A stretch of 64,000 bases of DNA, taken from Canna indica (taxonomy: Eukaryota; Streptophyta; Magnoliopsida; Zingiberales; Cannaceae). The stretch's first letter is position 1. The number at the start of each line of letters is the position of its first letter. A program made the position numbers and the translations under genes. The stretch is from positions 22,785,501 to 22,849,500 of the forward strand of contig CP136896.1 in the NCBI GenBank assembly GCA_034359265.1, read 5' to 3'. The notes below the pieces were generated by a model that ran no database searches, was not told the DNA's origin, and saw nothing but the letters and a program-made list of their open reading frames with translations. Below, piece by piece: positions 23,188 through 34,296 of this stretch.

Positions 23188-24665
23188 TGTTGGAGAAATG
23201 ACGGCACTAGAGGGGGGGGGTGAATAGTGTGTTTACTAAATGATTCGCCCAAATTCACTTTTAATCGTTTACTTAATTAGTTCAAGCAATATGCAGTTTG
23301 ATGATTTTATATGCGGAAGCAATAAATGATTTAGTAATTAAAGCAAATAAGAAATCAATGCAAACACAAGATTTATAGTGGTTCGGCCCCAATGCCTACT
23401 CCACTACCTAAGCACCCCGCTTAGAATTTCCAAACTAATTTTACTAGATTAATTTATGTTTCTCTTTCACACGAGGACTTTTCACCGAAGAGACGCACTC
23501 TCGACCTAAGGCACTTACACACCCGGAAGTCACCGCCTTCTTATCGAGAGTCCTCTTCCACCTCAACCCTAAGGGACAACTAAATTAATCATAGTAAACA
23601 CTACGTTTAATTACACAAGTGGCTTTACTCCTTCTACACCAATGATACCACTTTCCACACACAAGACCAAACACTTGGTCTTCACATGGCATATAAAAAC
23701 ACGGTTTAAATAACAGATAAAAAACAATCAAAAGAGCTAAATAATAAAACCAATGGAAAGAGCTCTTTTGCAAGCCTTTGGCGCCTTCAACTCTTCAAGG
23801 GATGAGCTTGATTCAATTTCTGAGTTGAGGAGCAGAGTGTGCGCAAGAAGGTGTTCGCGGAAGTAGCAGAGCGCGCTTCAATTTTTCTTTGGAAGGCTTA
23901 AATCCCTTCTTAAATGCTCAATAAAATCTATAGAAATCAAGGAAGGAGATTAAAATAATCATATAAGGGTATATTTATACCCTGCTGAAGAAACGACAGC
24001 TCAACGGATAGTTTTCTATCCGTTATAGGCCGCCAGTCGAATGGTCGGTCAACCGACTGGTCGATCGGTCCTTCGATCGCTAAAATTCTCCCTGTGGGTG
24101 GTCGACCGATGGGTCGACCGCTTGATGCAAATTTCTCGATCTGCAACTTCCGGTCGGCCCAACGGTCGACCGACGCGTTTTGCGTCTTTGGCTATCCTTA
24201 GGTCGGTCGATCGATTGGTCGACCGCCAGGCTTACTGCCTATTTTAGGCCTCTGTCGGTCGATCGATAAGGCTACTGCCTGATATCTTTCCCTATTCGGT
24301 CGACCGCCCGGTCGACCGAATTTAGGCTGAAACTTATTTTTCATTCTATTTTCTTCTGCACTTTGTCTTCGGGTTCTGACTTTCAATGAGCATCATCTTG
24401 GAGAGCTTTCATGTGATCTTTGAGCCCGTCCAATGCGACTTTGGTGCACTCGTCGATCTTCGAGAAACTTTCCACGACGAACCCAAGCGGACGATCAATG
24501 TCCTTCCGATATTCAATTTCTCCGATATTTCAGATTGAGGACATCGAACACTAATTGATATGGAACCTGAAAGATATTCTCAATGAAGTCATTAGTTCCA
24601 TGTTTGTTATCATCAAAACCATCAAAACCGAGATTAAGGCTAAGGTTGAAAACCTAAAGCCAACA
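23188..24665 (-). mobile_element. Complete family II copia LTR with internal sequence on both sides
   Basis: 1478 bp from TGTTGGAG to GCCAACA. A PBS and gag start adjoin the left side, and a polypurine tract with 3' noncoding DNA adjoins the right side. It therefore looks like the middle LTR of two fused copies. It contains a TATA box (23972-23979), a perfect hairpin (24003-24011 with 24016-24024) and a GGTCGACC palindrome block (about 24030-24320). Confidence 0.8.
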
Positions 24666-25232
24666 ATCCCCCCCTTTTTGATGATGACAAACATCCATAA
24701 GAAAATATATTCATTTAAAGCATAGAGGATATCAACTAAGTGATTTCTCCCCCTATCAACATGCATATTTATATAATTAAACTCCTCCTATCTATATGCA
24801 TGGATTTCCTATATTTTCCTCCCCTTTACTTATACGTTTCTCCCCCTTTTGACATCAATCAAAAAGGGCAAGAAATGTCAATTTTGTCAAAGGGATGAAA
24901 AACAAGTATTTTTTCATGAAGTTGAGACTCTAAAGATTTTTCATGAAACATGACAATCTCAACCAAGGGATGGAAAAAAAATGATTAATATGAAACAAAA
25001 TCATACATTATATGTTTAAAGCTAAATTTTTGAATTCAAGATAAGTCATGTATGTTCTCAAAATGAATATTGTTTCTTTTTCATGACATTTTTAAATTTC
25101 ATTCAAACTTTCAAAATACAAAGATATAGTCATTTAACTCATGTATTAAGTTTGAAGTGAAACTAATGTCATTTGATCTAAATATGAACTTAGCACATTT
25201 TCATTTGAAATAAGCATGAAAATATGAAGGTG
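24666..25232 (-). mobile_element. Polypurine tract and 3' noncoding region of a family II copy
   Basis: Minus strand AAAAAGGGGGGGAT abuts the LTR end, followed by the AT-rich 3' region with 'ttttgacatcaa' and 'agtttgaagtgaaa' motifs seen at 4406-6727. It stops where G1 protease sequence resumes. Confidence 0.65.
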
Positions 25233-26950
25233 CTAAGTCTCAAGTTTTGCTGAGATGACCCCTATTGGCTTACTCCCTCCCTCTCCATGGAAGGTGAACT
25301 GCGGCAACCCAGGCTTATTAAACTTCACTGTTTTAGCTCTACAATCCAAAATCGCAAAGTGCTCTGCCAACCAATCCATGCCAAGGATGACATCAAGCTC
25401 AAGAGTGGGTAGGAGTGTCAAATCCGCACTCAGCACATGGCCGTAGATGAGCACTTCACAGCCTTGATATATTGAATTTGCTAGGATTGCATCGCCCGTA
25501 GACGTTGATACTATCAATGGCCCGTTGAGCATGGAGGGTGCCATTGGCGGTTCCGTAGCATATTTGGTAGACAAAAACGAGTGCGTGGCACTCGGATCAA
25601 ATAAAACATATGCAGCAGACGAACATACTAAAATAGTACCTGCCACCACTGCTTTGGACGCCTCTGTCCCATCACGATTCATAGCATATACCCGAGCAGG
25701 CAGCCTCTCTGAACGACTGGTCTGCGGCCCCTTATTTTGTGTCTATCCCCTCTGAGCTACTGACCCCACTAACATGGGTGGTTTTCCCTTAGACTGCTCA
25801 GGCTTCTGGCTAATTCCCTCAGGATAGTCCTTCTTGAAGTGCCCGACTCGGCCGCACCTGAAGCAAGCGTTCGTGCTGCTGAGGCAGGACCCCCAGTGCC
25901 TTCGACTACAGCTGCCACACTGCGGCACCTCTGATCTCTGAGAACCACCTCCTGACACTACCGGCCTCAATGATCTGGACCCTGGGCCCCCATAGTCCTG
26001 ATTGCCATTTTGCCCTCAGCTTTGTTGATGGTCTGCCGCGGTCATTGCCCCCTCAGAATGCCAAGGCCGACTGCCAGAACCCTGTGACCGAAATTTCTTC
26101 TTAGCTGGCCTGTCATTCCTCTCAAACCGCACCAAGGTTTCTTTCCGCAGGGCTTCATCTGCTACCCGAGCTAGAGTAGAATCCTCATAGTAGTGGATAA
26201 GCCTGCCAATTTGTGGCCTCAGACCTGCCACGAACCTCTTGACCCCGGCGGTGTCTGATGCCACTAGGGTTGGATGATACTTTGAGAGACGACTGAACTC
26301 CATCTCATATTGTGATACTGACATGCCTCCAGACTGGCGCAGTATCTCGAAGTCACGGGCGCGCTTGTCGCGAACACTCATAGGTAGGTACTAATCCTCC
26401 ACAACCGCCCTGAAATCCTCCCACGTGGGAGGCGGTGCGCCAACTGCCCTGCGGGCCCTCCAAGTGTGCAGCCAAACCTTTGCCAGTCCCCTCATTTGAA
26501 GACCGACCATACGAGCCGTTGCCTCTGACGAGCACCCCAGCTCCATGCATAACTCGTAGCAATCCCCCAAAAACTCAATCACTTCCACCTGACGATCTAT
26601 TCCGGTTAATTCTGGTGTCTTCAGCGTGATGAAATTTGCATAGGTTGGGGCCCCTGGAGTTCTGACCACGGTGCTGCCATCTCTACCACTTCCGGTACCA
26701 TTGGAACTATGGGCACTAGCTATGGCAGTAGTTGCTGCTGCTGCATTTGCTGTCTCAGTTCCTGCTTCCTGAGGAGAGCCTCAGTTAACTGATTCACCTG
26801 AGCCTACAATCGAGCAACCGTTGACTCTTGCCCCTGACCCTCAAACAGCTCCCTATCTCTAACCTGGGCCCGGCCTCACCCCCGCCCTCGACATTTTGTC
26901 GAGTTACTGCCCCTGCCGCTCAAAGAAGCATTTGGAGCCTCCATTGCACT
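25233..26950 (-). pseudogene. gag-pro: G1 gag and aspartic protease
   Basis: Reads right to left from about 26950. A degenerate N-terminus with stops is followed by a retrotransposon gag capsid region (ELTGIDRQVEVIEFLGDCYE to WEDFRAVVED). A TAG interrupts it, then comes SQYEMEFSRLSKYHP. The CCHC-type knuckle is CFRCGRVGHFKKDY, where the last Cys is Tyr. The protease active site reads LFDPSATHSF, where the Gly of Asp-X-Gly/Ala type sites is Ser (gypsy B has DPGATHSF). The frame continues through LELDVILGMDWL and ends at the inserted copia at 25232. Inactive. Confidence 0.85.
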
Positions 26951-27142
26951 TTCATCGAAAAGAAAAAGAGGTTGCCTATCACATAATAAATTATTAACAG
27001 AAGCTTTTAAAATTTACTAACCGCATGGTGCGTCGAGTGCAGGAGTGGTCGCCCGATCTTGTAGCATAACTATACCGTATGTCGACACGCTAGCATATGT
27101 CTCATACGGTACCCAACACATAGTCATAGTCAAGACCTAACC
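26951..27142 (-). other. G1 leader between PBS and gag
   Basis: Short untranslated leader without a coding signal, between the primer-binding site and the gag start. Confidence 0.5.
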
Positions 27143-27161
27143 TAGTGCTATGATACCAACT
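27143..27161 (-). promoter_or_regulatory. Primer-binding site of G1
   Basis: Minus strand TTGGTATCATAGCACTAGG adjoins the LTR end. It fits the initiator tRNA-Met PBS with a G-to-T change. Confidence 0.75.
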
Positions 27162-27162
27162 T

Positions 27163-29663
27163 TGTCACACCCCAACTGAGGGTAGTGTGACCAGCCAGGG
27201 CTTACATCTTACCCTGTAGCCTACTATCTACACTGATATATAAGAAGCCAGAACATATCGATAAAAAGAAACCACCACGCAATCTTTATTTAATGTTTTA
27301 AAGTTCACAATATATGTTTTCAAACCAAAGAAGAAAATCAACATCGTAACAAATAGAACATCTCAAATATCAAAGTTTTACAAACTTTTCCAAAACACAA
27401 ATGTCAGTGCAGAAAAGGAAAACAACTACTATAAGACACTGGACTATGACCCAAGGACGCCGCTACGAGATATGACACTACCACCTGCCCTCCAGCTGCA
27501 CCATGCCGACAAGCCGCAGTCACTGCTCATGCTTTGTAAAAACAAGGAAACAAATTGTGAGTCCACTTGGGACTCAGTGAGTGGTTCTTTCGAACCTCCA
27601 CATAATTCTCAGTTAGTCATGCATAACATATAAGACAATATTGTATATAATCAGGAAGGTAAGTTACTTTTTAACGTGACTACTGACCCTATGGGTCATG
27701 CTATAAAAACCATATAGGTGAAAACCTGCCATAACAGCCTATCAAGCCTCTAGCATCCGGCCCTTGGGGCCTAGTCATGGTATAAGAATTCAGGCTATAA
27801 CCGGCCCTACCATATAAGGTAGAATCACACTAGTCGTTCAGCCACATCATATCAAGATGTAAATAAATAAATCCTGGGCCATCGACTAGGATGGTCTACT
27901 AGTCTCTGGTCACCATCTGGGTCTGGGGTAGGTATAGCTAGTCCGACCCAACTAGGGTTTGATACCTAGCGGGCCCGCTGGTGCATCTCAAGACCCAATC
28001 ACTGGCCGAGCTAAGCATTGGTCATTTCTGACCTCCACGCTTCTCGACAGACCATCTCAAGCACATCACACAGTCAAATGTCCTAGGGTTTCCTTATATA
28101 CACTTCGGGTCGTTGCCCGTATCCGTCCCTAAGCCGGTCTGCAAGGTCGACAAATTAATGTTGCCCTTCCAAAAATGTGTACACCTAGTAGTTCTAGGTT
28201 TCCAAAAATGAATACTAGAAGTCCTAGAAGTTGTGTCATTCCCTAGCTAGGTTTCCATATATACTAAGCATTTTGCAACGTCCTACATGTTATCTAGCGT
28301 TATACGCTACCTTGGGTGAGGAATTCTATGAACCAATCTTGGAATTTCACCCACAAATAATTGAGGATAGCATGTGTAATCTAAAGAAAAGTAAGCATAA
28401 TTTACAACATCTACTTATAACCATGAAATTCATCAATAAACCTTTATACATTGCCTTTAGAATTAAACTCAATAAGAAACAATTTATCTAGCATGGTATG
28501 GTAACAATGAATTCAACAATGCATGAAATACTAAGCATGGTAAAATAATACATCATTTCAAAAATTAAAGAGGAATGAGCAAAGGATGGTCACTAAGCTA
28601 TCATTCCTACAATTACATGAATCAATAAATTTACTTGCTATGGTTAGAGTTCTTCCCAAGTATCATCATGTCTCTATAGTTTTAGAATTCTAACTATGGA
28701 AGTTTCCATCTAAAGCTCACCCTCTCCCTCCCCCTAGGCTTGGCCGAGCCTTGAGCAAGGTGAACCTTGCTCAGCCATGCCTCCTAAGGTAGGAAAGGGA
28801 AGAGGAGAATTAATCCCCGACCCTAATTCTTTGTCTCCGGTATAACTTAATTTCATATTGTCTAGTTTGCCCCTTCCCTTATACCTGGCCGAACCCTTCT
28901 CATAAAGTTTTTGGGTTCATTCGGCCAAACCTATGAGTTCTAGGGAAGACAAGTTTCTTAACACGTGAAGTGGACGATTAAGAACACACTATTCATGAAC
29001 TTAAGATCATTCGAGGGCTCTACTTCTGTCAACGGAATTGGGGAAAATTTTGGCATGACCTTTCCCTTTCCCCATGATTCGGCAGTCCTAGAACTTGAGA
29101 AATCGGCGAGGAAAACAAGGTGAAATCTTGCGAGAAAACACATCTTATCACCTCTAGGGGTTCAGTTACCCGTCTCCCCCAATTCTTCAAATCTAACCAC
29201 TCACCTTGATTGAGGAAGATGAAGGATCGGATAATGACGACTTCGAATCTTTCGGCGACGGCGCAAAATCTCGGATCGACCAAAATCTCCTTTCCTTGCT
29301 CCTTCTCCCCTTCTCCCTATGCGCTGCCTTGTGCGACTCCAAGATGAGTCGCACGGTAGCATGGATCAGGGATTTTAATCCCTCGTCTAACCTTCCATAT
29401 TGGCCCTTGACTCTTACTCATGACTCGACTAAACCCGAGCTCGACTTGGGTTCCGACTCTCCCGCAACACGAGTCAATTTAAACTCGATTAAGGTATAAA
29501 TGCATAAAAGGAAAGAGTCATTTGCCCAATTTAATTGCGTACATCATTAGTCAAGTCATACCTTTTTACTCGAGGCGATCATGAGACTCGACTCGACTAC
29601 CCCCGGGTTCGGCGCGCTGCACCAAAATAGATTTTTATATTAGGAAATTTCCCGGGTCTTTCA
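27163..29663 (-). mobile_element. 5' LTR of G1
   Basis: 2501 bp from TGTCACACCCC to TTTCA. Colinear with 18567-20923 except for indels; the segment near 28630-28870 that the other LTR lost is present here. Scattered differences throughout indicate a moderately old insertion. Confidence 0.85.
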
Positions 29664-31744
29664 TTAAAGAAAAATGAAACTTTTGATTTCTTTAAAAAAT
29701 TTGCTAGGAGAGTTACAAATGAGAAAGGAATCTCAATTTTGAAAATTAGAAGCGATAATGGAGGTGAATTTAAAAATGAAAAGTTTTCCAGATTTTGTGA
29801 TGAACTAGGTATTGAGCATACCTTTTCTTCCCCTAGAACCCTTCAACAAAATGGGGTGGGTGAGGGGAAGAATAGAAATGGCTAGGACCATACTTTGTGA
29901 AAATAATTTGCCTAAGTACTTTGGCGCCGAAGCCATAAATACTTCTTGTTATGTGCCTAATCGTGTTTTATTAAGACATAAAATTAAGAAAACTCCATTT
30001 GAGCTTTGGAATGATAGAATCCCAAGTGTGGGATATTTTAGAGTTTTTGGATGTAAATGCTTTATCTTGAACACTAAGGAACATCTAGAAAAATTTGATG
30101 CTAAGTTTGATGAAGGTATTTTCCTAGGTTACTCTAATAGCTCTAACGCTTATAGAGTATATAATTGTAGAGCTATGATAGTTGAAGACTCCATGCATGT
30201 TACTTTTAATGAAACTAATGATTCTTCAAGAAATATTAAGATTATGAATGTAGGTGAGGAACTTGAGGAATTGACTTTTCAAGACAAAGACGTTGAAGAT
30301 GAACTCAATGAGGAAACACATCATGAAGATCCTTCATCCTCATCCTTACCTCAAGTTGAGGAAGCTCTACCACCTCCCCCTAAAGGATACCGGTTGATAA
30401 GAGACCATCCAATTGATCAAGTCATTGGAGAGCCATCAATGGGAGTGGTAACTCATTCTAGACTTAAAAATGTTTGTCAATTTTTAGCTTTCATATCTCA
30501 AGTAGAGCCTAAAAATATTAAGGAAGCCATAGAAGATGAATTTTGGGTAATTGTCATGTAAGAGGAACTAAATGAGTTTGTAAGGAATGATGTTTGGGAT
30601 TTAGTACCTAGACCTAGTGAACAATCCATAATTGAGACTAAATGGGTTTATAGGAACAAATTAGATGAAGATAGTTTAGTCATTAGAAATGGGTTTATAG
30701 GAACAAATTAGATGAAGATAGTTGTCATTAGAAACAAAGCTAGGTTGGAAAAGCGTTGTAAAAACCGATGTATCTCTTTTCATTAAAAATGATGGAAATG
30801 ATATTTTAATTATGCAAATTTATTTGGATGGTATTATATTTGGTGCTAGTAATGAATTACTTTGTAAGTGATTTGCAAAATGCATGCAAGAGGAGTTTGA
30901 GATGAGCATGAAGGGAGAACACTCCTTCATGCTTGGATCTTCATCAATCAAGCCAAGTACACATAGGAGCTCATTAAGAGATTTAGGATGAATGGAGCCA
31001 AGATAGCTTCTACACCAATGAGCACATCCATCAAGCTTGATAAAGATGAAGACGATGTAAAGGTAGATGAGAAGTGATATCGATGTATGATTGGTAGTCT
31101 CGTTTACTTAACCGCAAGTAGACCCGATATTATGTTTAGTGTATGTGCATGTGCTAGATTTAAATCATGCCCTCAAATATCTCATTTAAGTGCGGTAAAA
31201 CGCATTTTGAGATATTTAAAAGGCACTATAGAATTAGGATTATGGTATCCATGTGATGCATCTTTTAATTTAATTAGTTTTTCGAATGCCGATTTTGTCG
31301 GGATGCAAAGTAGATAGAAAAAACACTAGTGGGTGTTGTCAATAACTAGGGACGAGGTATTGTTTCTTTGTTTTCCAAGAAACAAAACTCTATTGCACTT
31401 TCAACTACCGAAGTGAAATACATTGCCGCGGCTAGTTGTTGTGCACAAGTCCTTTGGATGAAGCAAACTCTTTTAGATTATGGAGTTAGCTATTCATGCA
31501 TACCTATACATTGTGATAACACTAGTGCAATTAACTTAACCAAAAATCCGGCTTTACACTCTATGACTAAAAATATTGATCTAAGACATCATTTTCTAAT
31601 AGACAATGTAGCTAAGGGTAATATATCCGTAGAATTTGTGCCCACTGATAAACAATTTGTGGACATATTTACAAAACCCTTGAATGAAGAGAGCTTTACA
31701 AACTTAAGGATGCAATTAGGAATTTGCAATTTACCATATGCTTA
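29664..31744 (+). pseudogene. pol: Copia A integrase core, RT remnant and RNase H
   Basis: Resumes after G1 with KKNETFDFFKKFARR. The second catalytic Asp (RSDNGGEF) is present; the Glu region is degenerate and frameshifted near 29870. The open frame 29812-30561 carries the integrase C-terminus and the linker (GCKCFILNTKEHLEKFD, GYRLIRDH). The RT start (ETKWVYRNKLDED) is partly duplicated, and its core is deleted. The catalytic motif reads YLDGIIFG instead of YVDDIIFG. RNase H follows (MIGSLVYLTASRPD, then ALSTTEVKYIAAASC and ADIFTKPL-like sequence, here VDIFTKPL). RT cannot be functional. Confidence 0.85.
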
Positions 31745-32105
31745 AGTTTTTAAAACTTGCATGCCTTTTGAAAAATTGGTTTTATGTCATATCATCACAC
31801 TTATGTAATTCCTTGTAGAGTTGTAGTGGGGCATTGTGACTTATGGATGTTTGTCTTCTATAGGCTTACTTTGGTAGGGAGGACTATAGTGACAGATGAT
31901 ACTTGATTTTTGTTTTAAGGATTTCTCGGCTTTCTTGATGAAACTCATTAATAGTATCTTAGTTCTTTCCCTTTGTGATTGATGTCAAAAGAGGGAGAAA
32001 AGACTTGGACACAGTTGTATTATGACAAAGGAGTCATAAGTTGGATATAGGGGTAGCATATGTTAGTTTTCTATATGGCTTATCAAGAACTCACAAATGA
32101 ATACT
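31745..32105 (+). other. 3' noncoding region of copia A
   Basis: After the RNase H stop comes AT-rich DNA with the 'ttgatgtcaaaagagggagaaaag' type motif of this family. No good polypurine tract abuts the following LTR, which belongs to the other LTR family, so the natural 3' junction of copia A has been altered. Confidence 0.55.
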
Positions 32106-32940
32106 TGTTGGCCTAAGGTGTTTAACCTTGGTCTTAATCTCAGTTTTGATAATAACAAACATGGAAGTAATGATTTCATGGAGAGTTACTTTCAGGTTCC
32201 AAGTCGATTAGCACTCGACGTCCGCAATTGGAAATATCGGAGAAATCAAAAAATTAGAAGGACATTGGTCGACACGCTCGGATTTGTCGGGAAGATAGAG
32301 TTTAGGTTTAGGGTGTTTAGATAAATTATAAAATCCTCTTTTATGATGCAAAGAATCCAAAAAACCTAACCCATAATCCGAAACACGAACCAAATAAAGA
32401 AATTGGATGAAACTCAATGTAGAGTACAGGTACAATATGTAGAGTACGTATTGGTACTCTACGGTTGGTTGATAGGCTGGTCGACCGAAATGAGCCTAGA
32501 AAGCACAGACGCTCTGGTCACTCGGTCGGTTTACTGGCCTTTGATCGGACCAGTGACCAGATGGCGAAAACGGCTCTATTTTGAGTCGTTAAGTGATGTT
32601 TCATTTCATGGCTCTATAAATATTGATGTCCCAGCCTTCCTTTGACCTTCTTGATCACTCCTACACTCCATTGAGCCATTATATGTGATCCTAAAGTTTT
32701 GATTGAGCCACTTTGATCTCAAAACCCTAGTTCCTTCATCTATACTTGATTGAGCCTACATTCTTCATCGATTCATCATTTTGAGGCATCAAGAGGACTA
32801 GGGATTCGTGTTTGGAGCTAAGTATATTTTGTTTAGTATTTTGCTCCATTTACTTGTGTATTTTCTTATTTATTTCATTGTATTTGAGTTTGTGTTAGAC
32901 CTAGAGTGTAGGTCTTAAAATTGGGTGGTAGCCTTTGTGT
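32106..32940 (+). mobile_element. Plus-strand family II LTR, truncated
   Basis: Starts TGTTGGCCTAAGG and contains a GGTCGACC-like block (about 32460-32560) and a TATA box (32615-32622). It stops at about 32940, where it meets a truncated minus-strand LTR head to head. Its 3' end and any PBS are missing. Confidence 0.7.
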
Positions 32941-32947
32941 TCGACCG

Positions 32948-33994
32948 AATTTTGTGTTTTCCTTTGAATACAACCGATGACTTGCTTCTCAACCCTTTGA
33001 GAACTCCTCAAACCTATTCACCTAGGCAAAACACAATTCTATGAAGGAAACCCTAAGTGTTTACACTAGCACACCTAGCAAGCTAACAATGACGATTACA
33101 ATTTTAAAAAATGATGAAGAACGACAAAAAGGAGCTAAAAATGAAACCACAAGTGTGGGCTCCTTCCAAAGCCTTCCAAGTCTCCAACTCTTCAAGATGG
33201 TGGGCTCGAATCGTTGCCAAAGTTGAGACGAGAAGATCGCTTGAGGAGGATGAAGCTATTGGCGAAGCAAGCGAGCACAAATCAATCTTTGAAGGCTTAA
33301 ATCTCTCTTTGGAATGCACTAATGATCATTAAGAGGGTTTAAGAGAGGTTGGTGAGGGGTATTTATAACCCCTCACTCGGCAGATCACTCCAACGAGGAT
33401 TTTTCTGCCCGTTGGGTGCAGTCCAGTTGGTTATCGATCGATCGTCAGTCGACCGACCGATCAACCGCCCAACGACCACTAGGCTACTGCCCATTCCCGG
33501 CTACATTCGGTCGACCGACTAGTCGACCAAATTGGTTACTGCCACTTTTCGACTTTGTCCAGTCGATCGAATTGGCCACTACCATTTTTTGGCTTTGTTC
33601 GGTCGACCAACCAGTCAACCGAAGTGGCTACTGCCAATAGTTTGCATCATTCGATCGATTGATCGGTCGATCGAACCAGCGCTAAGCTTATTTTTTACTT
33701 TTATTTTGTTGTGCGCTTTGTTCCCGGGTTTCGTTACCAAGTTTTGACTTGGATAACATTACAAATAGGCTTGGGATGTGTTCCTAGGGATATATTACAT
33801 AGAATCTACTTGGTGATCTATGAACTATACTCAATTTACATCCGAGCCTTTTTCACGATTTTGTATTTCACCGAGCGAAGTTTGCATGTGTATCGTAACC
33901 TCAACCTGAACTCAAAAGTTCACAAATATATTAGATGCATGTTTGTTATCATCAAAATAGAGATCAAAACCTAGGGGGAACCCTTGGGCCACCA
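32948..33994 (-). mobile_element. 3' LTR of copia C, truncated
   Basis: Colinear with 53570-54591, ending GGGCCACCA at 33994. It includes a TATA box (33360-33367) and a GGTCGACC palindrome block (33420-33690). The first about 260 bp of the plus-strand view are replaced by the junction with the plus-strand LTR. Confidence 0.8.
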
Positions 33995-34296
33995 ATCTCC
34001 CCCTTTTTGATGATAACAAAGACAACATGAAATTCTATAAAACTCTAAGTACCATTTGTGAGTTTGAGTTAAGGCATGCACAACCTATTTTGCAACTTGA
34101 CATACCTCCCCTTATCTATATGCATCATAAAACTTATGTGACCTTGCCTTTTCTCCCCCTTTTGACATCAATCAAAAAGGGCAAGAACTAAGGTACTATT
34201 AATGAGTTTCATTAATAAAACCATGTATCATCTATCACTATAGTCCTTCCTATCAATGTAAGCTTATAGAAGGCAAACATCGATAAGTCACAAAGT
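33995..34296 (-). mobile_element. Polypurine tract and 3' noncoding region of copia C, part 1
   Basis: Minus strand AAAAAGGGGGAGAT abuts the LTR, followed by 'ttttgacatcaatcaaaaaggg'. Interrupted at 34296 by the gypsy solo LTR and resumed at 37029. Confidence 0.75.

Larger units (their letters stand above)
18567..29663 (-). mobile_element. Gypsy element G1, minus strand, with its pol replaced by other elements
   Basis: Two related LTRs (18567-20923 and 27163-29663) flank an internal region with a PBS on the right and a polypurine tract on the left, so transcription would run leftward. Gag-protease (25233-26950) and the integrase C-terminus (20970-21260) remain; RT, RNase H and the integrase core are gone. 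In their place are TRIM-like arrays and a family II copia remnant (21266-25232). The flanking 5 bases, TTATA (18562-18566) and TTAAA (29664-29668), agree at four of five positions. It is inserted in the copia A integrase. Confidence 0.8.

Noticed and set aside
34003..34010. C-rich runs (for example near 24670, 33998, 54595 and 57697) as regulatory motifs
   Set aside because: Each abuts an LTR and is the complement of a polypurine tract, which fully explains it.
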